Assembly: GCA_030268105.1 (NCBI GenBank) | Contig: BSDZ01000087.1 | Span: 97,255-161,254, forward strand | Length of the DNA stretch: 64,000 nucleotides | Direction: 5' to 3' | DNA from: Volvox africanus | Lineage: Eukaryota > Chlorophyta > Chlorophyceae > Chlamydomonadales > Volvocaceae | Shown here: piece by piece, positions 20,146 to 32,973 of the stretch | Layout of the letters: the number at the start of each line of letters is the position of its first letter | How positions within the stretch are numbered: the stretch's first letter is position 1 | Position numbers and translations under genes: made by a program | The notes under the pieces: generated by a model | What the model was told of the DNA's origin: nothing | Databases searched by the model: none | The model's input: the letters and a program-made list of their open reading frames with translations, nothing else

Positions 20146-20275
20146 TGTAAAAGCCAGCAAAGCCCCTCAATGGGCCGTATTACTTGCTCTGTCATTCATT
20201 CGTATATGAGTGTTGCTCTTACTCGTGCGCTCGGGAATCATTCGTTCGTATATGAGTGCTCTTCACATTCCAACA
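20146..20275 (-). repeat. LTR-like sequence of the TRIM family, with internal duplication (U6)
   Basis: It starts TGTTGGAATGTGAG on the minus strand and ends GGCTTTTACA, as do the two LTRs of the TRIM-like element. Its 130-bp length comes from an internal repeat of about 45 bp: ATTCATTCGTATATGAGTG and ATCATTCGTTCGTATATGAG on the plus strand. The flanks CTTTG and CCAAT do not match, so it may be a rearranged solo LTR or one end of a lost element. It marks the junction between the gag remnant and the AT-rich spacer. Confidence 0.65.
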
Positions 20276-20822
20276 CCAATAGTCAAAAATTTGTATTACA
20301 AAAAGTGGAAATGATAAAAAATAAATTAGAATATGATACAAAAATGCAATGAAACAAACAAGAGTGGCAAAATGTTCAAAGGCTTATTCAGCCGGCAGCA
20401 TTATGATTTATGTACTGACGAAAATTTAAACATTCATCTAAAGAGCAATAATCATCGGCCAGATTGAAATCGTGTTATCACAAAAGAGTGCCCACATTTA
20501 AAACAAGCAACTCAAATGCATTGCAATGAGTAAAACACACAAAAGAGTCAATATGCTAAACAACAACTTCAAAACTTTGAAAAGCAGGGTAAATGATGAG
20601 AAGCAGTTTCACCATTACGATTTCTGTTTAGACGTTTAGACTTAAATTGTCATGTGAAGAAATAGTCATCGGCCATATGAAACTCCTTTAAATTGAGTAT
20701 AAGCAACTGAAATGCAATGCAATAAGAGAAATACACAAAAGAGAAGAACTTTAAAACGATGAAAAACTAAAAGGGTTATTGATAAAGCAATTGCACAAGC
20801 AGTTTTACATTTCACAGCTGGC
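20276..20822. repeat. AT-rich spacer with two diverged 214-bp copies (U6)
   Basis: No gene or domain is recognisable here. Two halves, about 20352-20567 and 20568-20782, align imperfectly at a spacing of 214 bp. Anchors are CATTATGATTTATGT and CATTACGATTTCTGT, both followed by TCATCGGCC, then AAGCAACT.AAATGCA and ACACAAAAGAG. The first 75 bp hold an A-rich stretch. Origin unknown: it could be an old satellite dimer or the non-coding part of another transposon. I see no terminal inverted repeats. Confidence 0.75.
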
Positions 20823-21065
20823 TCACAGCAAGCCGGGGTGACAATAGGCGTTACCACACTTAGCAGACGTGGATGCCTTACTCGACTTCACGTTGATCCC
20901 CTTCAATCCATCCTTAATCAATTCCTTCAAGCTTCCTACTTCGACCCTTCCATATCTCCTGTTCCATTCCTCCTTCGTTTGTTGTGTGTGCCCTGTTTGA
21001 GTCACACCCACAAACCCTCTTCTCATGTAATCTTGCAAGGCAATTTCGCATCCCTGCTTGCACAT
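20823..21065 (-). pseudogene. Second protease-end / pre-integrase remnant (U6)
   Basis: An open stretch of 80 codons. Residues 32-74 (EEWNRRYGRV to CGNAHC) follow WHRRYGHL to CEPC of the full-length element with the same spacing, but the first His is Asn and the second is Arg, so the zinc site is dead. Residues 1-32 (GCEIALQDYMRRGFVGVTQT) resemble the end of the 280-codon protease frame (ECEVVSAIKQECGFVGMAHA). It is thus a diverged duplicate of the same region. The retrotransposon in U4 inserted in this part of the unit. Confidence 0.7.
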
Positions 21066-21074
21066 GCCGTCCTC

Positions 21075-21242
21075 TCAGTGCTCTGATGGCTTGCATGGTT
21101 CATGCCTGTTTCTGGGCACCATAATTGTCCTGTTTGTGCCGGGCGAATGCAGTACTCGGGTCTTGGGGTCAATGCCTGATACCACCCCCTGCCGGACTGC
21201 TTTCTGTGAACCGCCTTGCCTAGCTTGTCCAACATTTTGATG
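21075..21242 (-). pseudogene. First gag_pre-integrase remnant (U6)
   Basis: Continues the protease remnant of the next unit beyond its stop. One minus-strand frame reads GVVSGIDPKTR and then HEPCKPS before a TGA at 21075-21077, matching [11 protein letters not shown] and CEPCVMS of the full-length element. The WH..YGH block is not recognisable, and no integrase core follows. Confidence 0.65.
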
Positions 21243-22085
21243 CTATAATGATTTTGCTTCATCCACTGGCCTGGCGTGAGCCATGCCGACAAATCCGCAC
21301 TCTTGCTTGATGGCGGATACCACTTCGCATTCCAACTTGTACAAATATCCCTTCCGGCACCCCGACAGCACCACTCTGTCACATATGCACACGTACACCA
21401 ATTGGTCCCCAAAACTAATTTTTCCTCCATTTTCGCCCAATGATGCAACGGATATCACCTTTACATAGCTGCTCGGTACCACGTAAACATTGTTAATTGT
21501 GACTGTGGCGTTCGGACGGCAAGACGGTGCCAATTTTAACGTGCCAAGGGCTGTGGGTCGCATGACTCCTCCGTTCATGCTCATAATGTCAAACTTATCT
21601 CTCTCGTTGATTTTGACCACGTCTGTTAGATCCCGTTCATCATAAGTGATGTGGTGAGCTGCTCCTGAGTCCATGCACCATCCTTGCACCTTGCTGTGCT
21701 GTGACCCCACAAATGCATAGTTATCTGGGTGATCCATCCTGCGGCCTCCTGCATCACCACGTCGCCCTTGATTCCTTTCTTGTTCTGTCATTGGTCGACT
21801 TTTTGCAGTGTGATATTCGCTGTTACTTTGCATTTGCCTTCCCGCTGACCTTGGTGGCATGCTGCTGCTTGCAATGTTGCGTCTGTCACCTGTCCATTCA
21901 TCTTCACGACGATGGTATTGCGACTGCTGTGAATTGAATTTGGATCTCTCTTGAAACTCCGGCGGTGACCACGTTAAGGATGTGTCCCGCCATATTGGCC
22001 AACAAAACGAGCCCCTTTGTGGGTCACGCCCGAATATTTTGCCTTTCCAACCTGGAAATCGGCTACCGCCGAATCGCCTGTGCAC
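21243..22085 (-). pseudogene. Copia gag-protease remnant, U7 copy
   Basis: 280 codons; Val202 with Leu180 in the RPTALGTL block, a change shared only with U22. Confidence 0.85.
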
Positions 22086-23964
22086 CCATTCACGCCTATA
22101 TCCTCCACCACAATTGCTCTGTCAATTGCTCCACGCACCGCCTCGTCCTGTGCCCACAAACGCGACTGACTCGCTTTTCGGGTTTCCTACATCCATCCGC
22201 CTTTCGAACGCCAGCAATTGGGCGCTCACTCTTGTCTAAGTCAGCAAAGCGGCCGGCCCCTCACTGGAACGTATTACTTGCTCTGACAGTCTTTCATATA
22301 CGAGAGTCGCTCACATTCCAACACCCCCCGTGAGTGACACTCCGTCGATTCTCACGATCTACCCCTTACTGCCTCGTCCCTGCAACCCTGCCCTGGTCCA
22401 CAGCCAGCGGGAATCGGCAAGCCGCGTACTTGCGCTCGGGGCACATAACCTGTGAAAAGTCAGCAAAGCGCCCCTCCCTGGGCCGTATAACTAGCTCTGA
22501 CATTCATTCATATATTAGTGTTGCTCACATTCCAACAACGCTTAACCTGATGCTTTCAGAGTTGTAACTATCATTCCAAACCTATTTGTATGTCCTACCA
22601 GCAGGTTATCTCCCTCTCAGTTACTGGCTGACCTGCCTGCACCATGTCCGTGAACATTTGTAAGGAATTTTCCTAACTTGCGCCAAATAGATCGGCAGCG
22701 CTTCGCCTTGTTCCATTTTCAACGCATATATCTCTGCAATAAGTTGTGAATTTCATGCATCACTATTGGCGGCAAAAAAAGCTCCGATCCTGTCCCAGCC
22801 TCCTTTTGCATTCACCGCAGCCAGGTGATAGTCCTGAACGTTTTCGAGCATTATGGTCTTAACTTTGTGTAAAAGCCAGCAAAGCCCCTCAATGGGCCGT
22901 ATTACTTGCTCTGTCATTCATTCGTATATGAGTGTTGCTCTTACTCGTGCGCTCGGGAATCATTCGTTCGTATATGAGTGCTCTTCACATTCCAACACCA
23001 ATAGTCAAAAATTTGTATTACAAAAAGTGGAAATGATAAAAAATAAATTAGAATATGATACAAAAATGCAATGAAACAAACAAGAGTGGCAAAATGTTCA
23101 AAGGCTTATTCAGCCGGCAGCATTATGATTTATGTACTGACGAAAATTTAAACATTCATCTAAAGAGCAATAATCATCGGCCAGATTGAAATCGTGTTAT
23201 CACAAAAGAGTGCCCACATTTAAAACAAGCAACTCAAATGCATTGCAATGAGTAAAACACACAAAAGAGTCAATATGCTAAACAACAACTTCAAAACTTT
23301 GAAAAGCAGGGTAAATGATGAGAAGCAGTTTCACCATTACGATTTCTGTTTAGACGTTTAGACTTAAATTGTCATGTGAAGAAATAGTCATCGGCCATAT
23401 GAAACTCCTTTAAATTGAGTATAAGCAACTGAAATGCAATGCAATAAGAGAAATACACAAAAGAGAAGAACTTTAAAACGATGAAAAACTAAAAGGGTTA
23501 TTGATAAAGCAATTGCACAAGCAGTTTTACATTTCACAGCTGGCTCACAGCAAGCCGGGGTGACAATAGGCGTTACCACACTTAGCAGACGTGGATGCCT
23601 TACTCGACTTCACGTTGATCCCCTTCAATCCATCCTTAATCAATTCCTTCAAGCTTCCTACTTCGACCCTTCCATATCTCCTGTTCCATTCCTCCTTCGT
23701 TTGTTGTGTGTGCCCTGTTTGAGTCACACCCACAAACCCTCTTCTCATGTAATCTTGCAAGGCAATTTCGCATCCCTGCTTGCACATGCCGTCCTCTCAG
23801 TGCTCTGATGGCTTGCATGGTTCATGCCTGTTTCTGGGCACCATAATTGTCCTGTTTGTGCCGGGCGAATGCAGTACTCGGGTCTTGGGGTCAATGCCTG
23901 ATACCACCCCCTGCCGGACTGCTTTCTGTGAACCGCCTTGCCTAGCTTGTCCAACATTTTGATG
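21243..23964. repeat. Array unit U7 (type B)
   Basis: 2722 bp. TRIM-like element at 22233-22537. The protease remnant has CCAAGGGCT (Leu180) and TTTACATAG, a pair otherwise seen only in U22, about 41 kb away. Confidence 0.97.
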
Positions 23965-24807
23965 CTATAATGATTTTGCTTCATCCACTGGCCTGGCGTG
24001 AGCCATGCCGACAAATCCGCACTCTTGCTTGATGGCGGATACCACTTCGCATTCCAACTTGTACAAATATCCCTTCCGGCACCCCGACAGCACCACTCTG
24101 TCACATATGCACACGTACACCAATTGGTCCCCAAAACTAATTTTTCCTCCATTTTCGCCCAATGATGCAACGGATATCACCTTTACGTAGCTGCTCGGTA
24201 CCACGTAAACATTGTTAATTGTGACTGTGGCGTTCGGACGGCAAGACGGTGCCAATTTTAACGTGCCAATGGCTGTGGGTCGCATGACTCCTCCGTTCAT
24301 GCTCATAATGTCAAACTTATCTCTCTCGTTGATTTTGACCACGTCTGTTAGATCCCGTTCATCATAAGTGATGTGGTGAGCTGCTCCTGAGTCCATGCAC
24401 CATCCTTGCACCTTGCTGTGCTGTGACCCCACAAATGCATAGTTATCTGGGTGATCCATCCTGCGGCCTCCTGCATCACCACGTCGCCCTTGATTCCTTT
24501 CTTGTTCTGTCATTGGTCGACTTTTTGCAGTGTGATATTCGCTGTTACTTTGCATTTGCCTTCCCGCTGACCTTGGTGGCATGCTGCTGCTTGCAATGTT
24601 GCGTCTGTCACCTGTCCATTCATCTTCACGACGATGGTATTGCGACTGCTGTGAATTGAATTTGGATCTCTCTTGAAACTCCGGCGGTGACCACGTTAAG
24701 GATGTGTCCCGCCATATTGGCCAACAAAACGAGCCCCTTTGTGGGTCACGCCCGAATATTTTGCCTTTCCAACCTGGAAATCGGCTACCGCCGAATCGCC
24801 TGTGCAC
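23965..24807 (-). pseudogene. Copia gag-protease remnant, U8 copy
   Basis: 280 codons, same protein as the U6 copy. Confidence 0.85.
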
Positions 24808-26686
24808 CCATTCACGCCTATATCCTCCACCACAATTGCTCTGTCAATTGCTCCACGCACCGCCTCGTCCTGTGCCCACAAACGCGACTGACTCGCTTTT
24901 CGGGTTTCCTACATCCATCCGCCTTTCGAACGCCAGCAATTGGGCGCTCACTCTTGTCTAAGTCAGCAAAGCGGCCGGCCCCTCACTGGAACGTATTACT
25001 TGCTCTGACAGTCTTTCATATACGAGAGTCGCTCACATTCCAACACCCCCCGTGAGTGACACTCCGTCGATTCTCACGATCTACCCCTTACTGCCTCGTC
25101 CCTGCAACCCTGCCCTGGTCCACAGCCAGCGGGAATCGGCAAGCCGCGTACTTGCGCTCGGGGCACATAACCTGTGAAAAGTCAGCAAAGCGCCCCTCCC
25201 TGGGCCGTATAACTAGCTCTGACATTCATTCATATATTAGTGTTGCTCACATTCCAACAACGCTTAACCTGATGCTTTCAGAGTTGTAACTATCATTCCA
25301 AACCTATTTGTATGTCCTACCAGCAGGTTATCTCCCTCTCAGTTACTGGCTGACCTGCCTGCACCATGTCCGTGAACATTTGTAAGGAATTTTCCTAACT
25401 TGCGCCAAATAGATCGGCAGCGCTTCGCCTTGTTCCATTTTCAACGCATATATCTCTGCAATAAGTTGTGAATTTCATGCATCACTATTGGCGGCAAAAA
25501 AAGCTCCGATCCTGTCCCAGCCTCCTTTTGCATTCACCGCAGCCAGGTGATAGTCCTGAACGTTTTCGAGCATTATGGTCTTGACTTTGTGTAAAAGCCA
25601 GCAAAGCCCCTCAATGGGCCGTATTACTTGCTCTGTCATTCATTCGTATATGAGTGTTGCTCTTACTCGTGCGCTCGGGAATCATTCGTTCGTATATGAG
25701 TGCTCTTCACATTCCAACACCAATAGTCAAAAATTTGTATTACAAAAAGTGGAAATGATAAAAAATAAATTAGAATATGATACAAAAATGCAATGAAACA
25801 AACAAGAGTGGCAAAATGTTCAAAGGCTTATTCAGCCGGCAGCATTATGATTTATGTACTGACGAAAATTTAAACATTCATCTAAAGAGCAATAATCATC
25901 GGCCAGATTGAAATCGTGTTATCACAAAAGAGTGCCCACATTTAAAACAAGCAACTCAAATGCATTGCAATGAGTAAAACACACAAAAGAGTCAATATGC
26001 TAAACAACAACTTCAAAACTTTGAAAAGCAGGGTAAATGATGAGAAGCAGTTTCACCATTACGATTTCTGTTTAGACGTTTAGACTTAAATTGTCATGTG
26101 AAGAAATAGTCATCGGCCATATGAAACTCCTTTAAATTGAGTATAAGCAACTGAAATGCAATGCAATAAGAGAAATACACAAAAGAGAAGAACTTTAAAA
26201 CGATGAAAAACTAAAAGGGTTATTGATAAAGCAATTGCACAAGCAGTTTTACATTTCACAGCTGGCTCACAGCAAGCCGGGGTGACAATAGGCGTTACCA
26301 CACTTAGCAGACGTGGATGCCTTACTCGACTTCACGTTGATCCCCTTCAATCCATCCTTAATCAATTCCTTCAAGCTTCCTACTTCGACCCTTCCATATC
26401 TCCTGTTCCATTCCTCCTTCGTTTGTTGTGTGTGCCCTGTTTGAGTCACACCCACAAACCCTCTTCTCATGTAATCTTGCAAGGCAATTTCGCATCCCTG
26501 CTTGCACATGCCGTCCTCTCAGTGCTCTGATGGCTTGCATGGTTCATGCCTGTTTCTGGGCACCATAATTGTCCTGTTTGTGCCGGGCGAATGCAGTACT
26601 CGGGTCTTGGGGTCAATGCCTGATACCACCCCCTGCCGGACTGCTTTCTGTGAACCGCCTTGCCTAGCTTGTCCAACATTTTGATG
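23965..26686. repeat. Array unit U8 (type B)
   Basis: 2722 bp. TRIM-like element at 24955-25259. It keeps the CAATAGGCG spacer-end variant of U6 and U7 but lacks the Leu180 change. Confidence 0.97.
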
Positions 26687-27529
26687 CTATAATGATTTTG
26701 CTTCATCCACTGGCCTGGCGTGAGCCATGCCGACAAATCCGCACTCTTGCTTGATGGCGGATACCACTTCGCATTCCAACTTGTACAAATATCCCTTCCG
26801 GCACCCCGACAGCACCACTCTGTCACATATGCACACGTACACCAATTGGTCCCCAAAACTAATTTTTCCTCCATTTTCGCCCAATGATGCAACGGATATC
26901 ACCTTTACGTAGCTGCTCGGTACCACGTAAACATTGTTAATTGTGACTGTGGCGTTCGGACGGCAAGACGGTGCCAATTTTAACGTGCCAATGGCTGTGG
27001 GTCGCATGACTCCTCCGTTCATGCTCATAATGTCAAACTTATCTCTCTCGTTGATTTTGACCACGTCTGTTAGATCCCGTTCATCATAAGTGATGTGGTG
27101 AGCTGCTCCTGAGTCCATGCACCATCCTTGCACCTTGCTGTGCTGTGACCCCACAAATGCATAGTTATCTGGGTGATCCATCCTGCGGCCTCCTGCATCA
27201 CCACGTCGCCCTTGATTCCTTTCTTGTTCTGTCATTGGTCGACTTTTTGCAGTGTGATATTCGCTGTTACTTTGCATTTGCCTTCCCGCTGACCTTGGTG
27301 GCATGCTGCTGCTTGCAATGTTGCGTCTGTCACCTGTCCATTCATCTTCACGACGATGGTATTGCGACTGCTGTGAATTGAATTTGGATCTCTCTTGAAA
27401 CTCCGGCGGTGACCACGTTAAGGATGTGTCCCGCCATATTGGCCAACAAAACGAGCCCCTTTGTGGGTCACGCCCGAATATTTTGCCTTTCCAACCTGGA
27501 AATCGGCTACCGCCGAATCGCCTGTGCAC
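26687..27529 (-). pseudogene. Copia gag-protease remnant, U9 copy
   Basis: 280 codons, same protein as the U6 copy. Confidence 0.85.
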
Positions 27530-29408
27530 CCATTCACGCCTATATCCTCCACCACAATTGCTCTGTCAATTGCTCCACGCACCGCCTCGTCCTGTGCCCA
27601 CAAACGCGACTGACTCGCTTTTCGGGTTTCCTACATCCATCCGCCTTTCGAACGCCAGCAATTGGGCGCTCACTCTTGTCTAAGTCAGCAAAGCGGCCGG
27701 CCCCTCACTGGAACGTATTACTTGCTCTGACAGTCTTTCATATACGAGAGTCGCTCACATTCCAACACCCCCCGTGAGTGACACTCCGTCGATTCTCACG
27801 ATCTACCCCTTACTGCCTCGTCCCTGCAACCCTGCCCTGGTCCACAGCCAGCGGGAATCGGCAAGCCGCGTACTTGCGCTCGGGGCACATAACCTGTGAA
27901 AAGTCAGCAAAGCGCCCCTCCCTGGGCCGTATAACTAGCTCTGACATTCATTCATATATTAGTGTTGCTCACATTCCAACAACGCTTAACCTGATGCTTT
28001 CAGAGTTGTAACTATCATTCCAAACCTATTTGTATGTCCTACCAGCAGGTTATCTCCCTCTCAGTTACTGGCTGACCTGCCTGCACCATGTCCGTGAACA
28101 TTTGTAAGGAATTTTCCTAACTTGCGCCAAATAGATCGGCAGCGCTTCGCCTTGTTCCATTTTCAACGCATATATCTCTGCAATAAGTTGTGAATTTCAT
28201 GCATCACTATTGGCGGCAAAAAAAGCTCCGATCCTGTCCCAGCCTCCTTTTGCATTCACCGCAGCCAGGTGATAGTCCTGAACGTTTTCGAGCATTATGG
28301 TCTTGACTTTGTGTAAAAGCCAGCAAAGCCCCTCAATGGGCCGTATTACTTGCTCTGTCCTTCATTCGTATATGAGTGTTGCTCTTACTCGTGCGCTCGG
28401 GAATCATTCGTTCGTATATGAGTGCTCTTCACATTCCAACACCAATAGTCAAAAATTTGTATTACAAAAAGTGGAAATGATAAAAAATAAATTAGAATAT
28501 GATACAAAAATGCAATGAAACAAACAAGAGTGGCAAAATGTTCAAAGGCTTATTCAGCCGGCAGCATTATGATTTATGTACTGACGAAAATTTAAACATT
28601 CATCTAAAGAGCAATAATCATCGGCCAGATTGAAATCGTGTTATCACAAAAGAGTGCCCACATTTAAAACAAGCAACTCAAATGCATTGCAATGAGTAAA
28701 ACACACAAAAGAGTCAATATGCTAAACAACAACTTCAAAACTTTGAAAAGCAGGGTAAATGATGAGAAGCAGTTTCACCATTACGATTTCTGTTTAGACG
28801 TTTAGACTTAAATTGTCATGTGAAGAAATAGTCATCGGCCATATGAAACTCCTTTAAATTGAGAATAAGCAACTGAAATGCAATGCAATAAGAGAAATAC
28901 ACAAAAGAGAAGAACTTTAAAACGATGAAAAACTAAAAGGGTTATTGATAAAGCAATTGCACAAGCAGTTTTACATTTCACAGCTGGCTCACAGCAAGCC
29001 GGGGTGACAATGGGCGTTACCACACTTAGCAGACGTGGATGCCTTACTCGACTTCACGTTGATCCCCTTCAATCCATCCTTAATCAATTCCTTCAAGCTT
29101 CCTACTTCGACCCTTCCATATCTCCTGTTCCATTCCTCCTTCGTTTGTTGTGTGTGCCCTGTTTGAGTCACACCCACAAACCCTCTTCTCATGTAATCTT
29201 GCAAGGCAATTTCGCATCCCTGCTTGCACATGCCGTCCTCTCAGTGCTCTGATGGCTTGCATGGTTCATGCCTGTTTCTGGGCACCATAATTGTCCTGTT
29301 TGTGCCGGGCGAATGCAGTACTCGGGTCTTGGGGTCAATGCCTGATACCACCCCCTGCCGGACTGCTTTCTGTGAACCGCCTTGCCTAGCTTGTCCAACA
29401 TTTTGATG
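26687..29408. repeat. Array unit U9 (type B)
   Basis: 2722 bp. TRIM-like element at 27677-27981. It has TCTGTCCTTCATTC in the LTR-like copy, shared only with U10, and GAGAATAAG in the spacer, the first of a run through U13. Confidence 0.97.
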
Positions 29409-30251
29409 CTATAATGATTTTGCTTCATCCACTGGCCTGGCGTGAGCCATGCCGACAAATCCGCACTCTTGCTTGATGGCGGATACCACTTCGCATTCCA
29501 ACTTGTACAAATATCCCTTCCGGCACCCCGACAGCACCACTCTGTCACATATGCACACGTACACCAATTGGTCCCCAAAACTCATTTTTCCTCCATTTTC
29601 GCCCAATGATGCAACGGATATCACCTTTACATAGCTGCTCGGTACCACGTAAACATTGTTAATTGTGACTGTGGCGTTCGGACGGCAAGACGGTGCCAAT
29701 TTTAACGTGCCAATGGCTGTGGGTCGCATGACTCCTCCGTTCATGCTCATAATGTCAAACTTATCTCTCTCGTTGATTTTGACCACGTCTGTTAGATCCC
29801 GTTCATCATAAGTGATGTGGTGAGCTGCTCCTGAGTCCATGCACCATCCTTGCACCTTGCTGTGCTGTGACCCCACAAATGCATAGTTATCTGGGTGATC
29901 CATCCTGCGGCCTCCTGCATCACCACGTCGCCCTTGATTCCTTTCTTGTTCTGTCATTGGTCGACTTTTTGCAGTGTGATATTCGCTGTTACTTTGCATT
30001 TGCCTTCCCGCTGACCTTGGTGGCATGCTGCTGCTTGCAATGTTGCGTCTGTCACCTGTCCATTCATCTTCACGACGATGGTATTGCGACTGCTGTGAAT
30101 TGAATTTGGATCTCTCTTGAAACTCCGGCGGTGACCACGTTAAGGATGTGTCCCGCCATATTGGCCAACAAAACGAGCCCCTTTGTGGGTCACGCCCGAA
30201 TATTTTGCCTTTCCAACCTGGAAATCGGCTACCGCCGAATCGCCTGTGCAC
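29409..30251 (-). pseudogene. Copia gag-protease remnant, U10 copy
   Basis: 280 codons; Val202 with Met223 (GGKMSFG). It also has a silent TTTACATAG change shared with U7, U11 and U22. Confidence 0.85.
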
Positions 30252-32130
30252 CCATTCACGCCTATATCCTCCACCACAATTGCTCTGTCAATTGCTCCAC
30301 GCACCGCCTCGTCCTGTGCCCACAAACGCGACTGACTCGCTTTTCGGGTTTCCTACATCCATCCGCCTTTCGAACGCCAGCAATTGGGCGCTCACTCTTG
30401 TCTAAGTCAGCAAAGCGGCCGGCCCCTCACTGGAACGTATTACTTGCTCTGACAGTCTTTCATATACGAGAGTCGCTCACATTCCAACACCCCCCGTGAG
30501 TGACACTCCGTCGATTCTCACGATCTACCCCTTACTGCCTCGTCCCTGCAACCCTGCCCTGGTCCACAGCCAGCGGGAATCGGCAAGCCGCGTACTTGCG
30601 CTCGGGGCACATAACCTGTGAAAAGTCAGCAAAGCGCCCCTCCCTGGGCCGTATAACTAGCTCTGACATTCATTCATATATTAGTGTTGCTCACATTCCA
30701 ACAACGCTTAACCTGATGCTTTCAGAGTTGTAACTATCATTCCAAACCTATTTGTATGTCCTACCAGCAGGTTATCTCCCTCTCAGTTACTGGCTGACCT
30801 GCCTGCACCATGTCCGTGAACATTTGTAAGGAATTTTCCTAACTTGCGCCAAATAGATCGGCAGCGCTTCGCCTTGTTCCATTTTCAACGCATATATCTC
30901 TGCAATAAGTTGTGAATTTCATGCATCACTATTGGCGGCAAAAAAAGCTCCGATCCTGTCCCAGCCTCCTTTTGCATTCACCGCAGCCAGGTGATAGTCC
31001 TGAACGTTTTCGAGCATTATGGTCTTGACTTTGTGTAAAAGCCAGCAAAGCCCCTCAATGGGCCGTATTACTTGCTCTGTCCTTCATTCGTATATGAGTG
31101 TTGCTCTTACTCGTGCGCTCGGGAATCATTCGTTCGTATATGAGTGCTCTTCACATTCCAACACCAATAGTCAAAAATTTGTATTACAAAAAGTGGAAAT
31201 GATAAAAAATAAATTAGAATATGATACAAAAATGCAATGAAACAAACAAGAGTGGCAAAATGTTCAAAGGCTTATTCAGCCGGCAGCATTATGATTTATG
31301 TACTGACGAAAATTTAAACATTCATCTAAAGAGCAATAATCATCGGCCAGATTGAAATCGTGTTATCACAAAAGAGTGCCCACATTTAAAACAAGCAACT
31401 CAAATGCATTGCAATGAGTAAAACACACAAAAGAGTCAATATGCTAAACAACAACTTCAAAACTTTGAAAAGCAGGGTAAATGATGAGAAGCAGTTTCAC
31501 CATTACGATTTCTGTTTAGACGTTTAGACTTAAATTGTCATGTGAAGAAATAGTCATCGGCCATATGAAACTCCTTTAAATTGAGAATAAGCAACTGAAA
31601 TGCAATGCAATAAGAGAAATACACAAAAGAGAAGAACTTTAAAACGATGAAAAACTAAAAGGGTTATTGATAAAGCAATTGCACAAGCAGTTTTACATTT
31701 CACAGCTGGCTCACAGCAAGCCGGGGTGACAATGGGCGTTACCACACTTAGCAGACGTGGATGCCTTACTCGACTTCACGTTGATCCCCTTCAATCCATC
31801 CTTAATCAATTCCTTCAAGCTTCCTACTTCGACCCTTCCATATCTCCTGTTCCATTCCTCCTTCGTTTGTTGTGTGTGCCCTGTTTGAGTCACACCCACA
31901 AACCCTCTTCTCATGTAATCTTGCAAGGCAATTTCGCATCCCTGCTTGCACATGCCGTCCTCTCAGTGCTCTGATGGCTTGCATGGTTCATGCCTGTTTC
32001 TGGGCACCATAATTGTCCTGTTTGTGCCGGGCGAATGCAGTACTCGGGTCTTGGGGTCAATGCCTGATACCACCCCCTGCCGGACTGCTTTCTGTGAACC
32101 GCCTTGCCTAGCTTGTCCAACATTTTGATG
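29409..32130. repeat. Array unit U10 (type B)
   Basis: 2722 bp. TRIM-like element at 30399-30703. It combines the U9 LTR variant with the AAACTCATTTTT protease variant (Met223) that continues in U11. Confidence 0.97.
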
Positions 32131-32973
32131 CTATAATGATTTTGCTTCATCCACTGGCCTGGCGTGAGCCATGCCGACAAATCCGCACTCTTGCTTGATG
32201 GCGGATACCACTTCGCATTCCAACTTGTACAAATATCCCTTCCGGCACCCCGACAGCACCACTCTGTCACATATGCACACGTACACCAATTGGTCCCCAA
32301 AACTCATTTTTCCTCCATTTTCGCCCAATGATGCAACGGATATCACCTTTACATAGCTGCTCGGTACCACGTAAACATTGTTAATTGTGACTGTGGCGTT
32401 CGGACGGCAAGACGGTGCCAATTTTAACGTGCCAATGGCTGTGGGTCGCATGACTCCTCCGTTCATGCTCATAATGTCAAACTTATCTCTCTCGTTGATT
32501 TTGACCACGTCTGTTAGATCCCGTTCATCATAAGTGATGTGGTGAGCTGCTCCTGAGTCCATGCACCATCCTTGCACCTTGCTGTGCTGTGACCCCACAA
32601 ATGCATAGTTATCTGGGTGATCCATCCTGCGGCCTCCTGCATCACCACGTCGCCCTTGATTCCTTTCTTGTTCTGTCATTGGTCGACTTTTTGCAGTGTG
32701 ATATTCGCTGTTACTTTGCATTTGCCTTCCCGCTGACCTTGGTGGCATGCTGCTGCTTGCAATGTTGCGTCTGTCACCTGTCCATTCATCTTCACGACGA
32801 TGGTATTGCGACTGCTGTGAATTGAATTTGGATCTCTCTTGAAACTCCGGCGGTGACCACGTTAAGGATGTGTCCCGCCATATTGGCCAACAAAACGAGC
32901 CCCTTTGTGGGTCACGCCCGAATATTTTGCCTTTCCAACCTGGAAATCGGCTACCGCCGAATCGCCTGTGCAC
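32131..32973 (-). pseudogene. Copia gag-protease remnant, U11 copy
   Basis: 280 codons, same protein as the U10 copy (Val202, Met223). Confidence 0.85.

Larger units (their letters stand above)
18521..21242. repeat. Array unit U6 (type B; reference unit for the detailed annotation)
   Basis: 2722 bp; its parts are listed separately below. Variants: CGCATCGCC in gag (shared with U11, U12, U15 and U16), GGTCTTAAC in gag (shared with U7) and CAATAGGCG at the spacer end (shared with U7 and U8). Confidence 0.97.

Noticed and set aside
20146..20275. 5-bp target duplication around the 130-bp LTR-like copy
   Set aside because: The flanks CTTTG and CCAAT do not match under any small shift I tried, so no clean insertion can be claimed.
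20131..20352. Plus-strand 73-codon frame starting MVLTLCKSQQ
   Set aside because: It covers the LTR-like copy and A-rich spacer antisense to gag; its Lys/Asn-rich end reflects base composition only.
20666..20857. Minus-strand 63-codon frame with a hydrophobic stretch (VLLFCVFLLLHC)
   Set aside because: It lies in the AT-rich spacer, has no homologue I know, is disrupted in U19-U22, and crosses the spacer boundary. Hydrophobicity here follows from T-rich codons.
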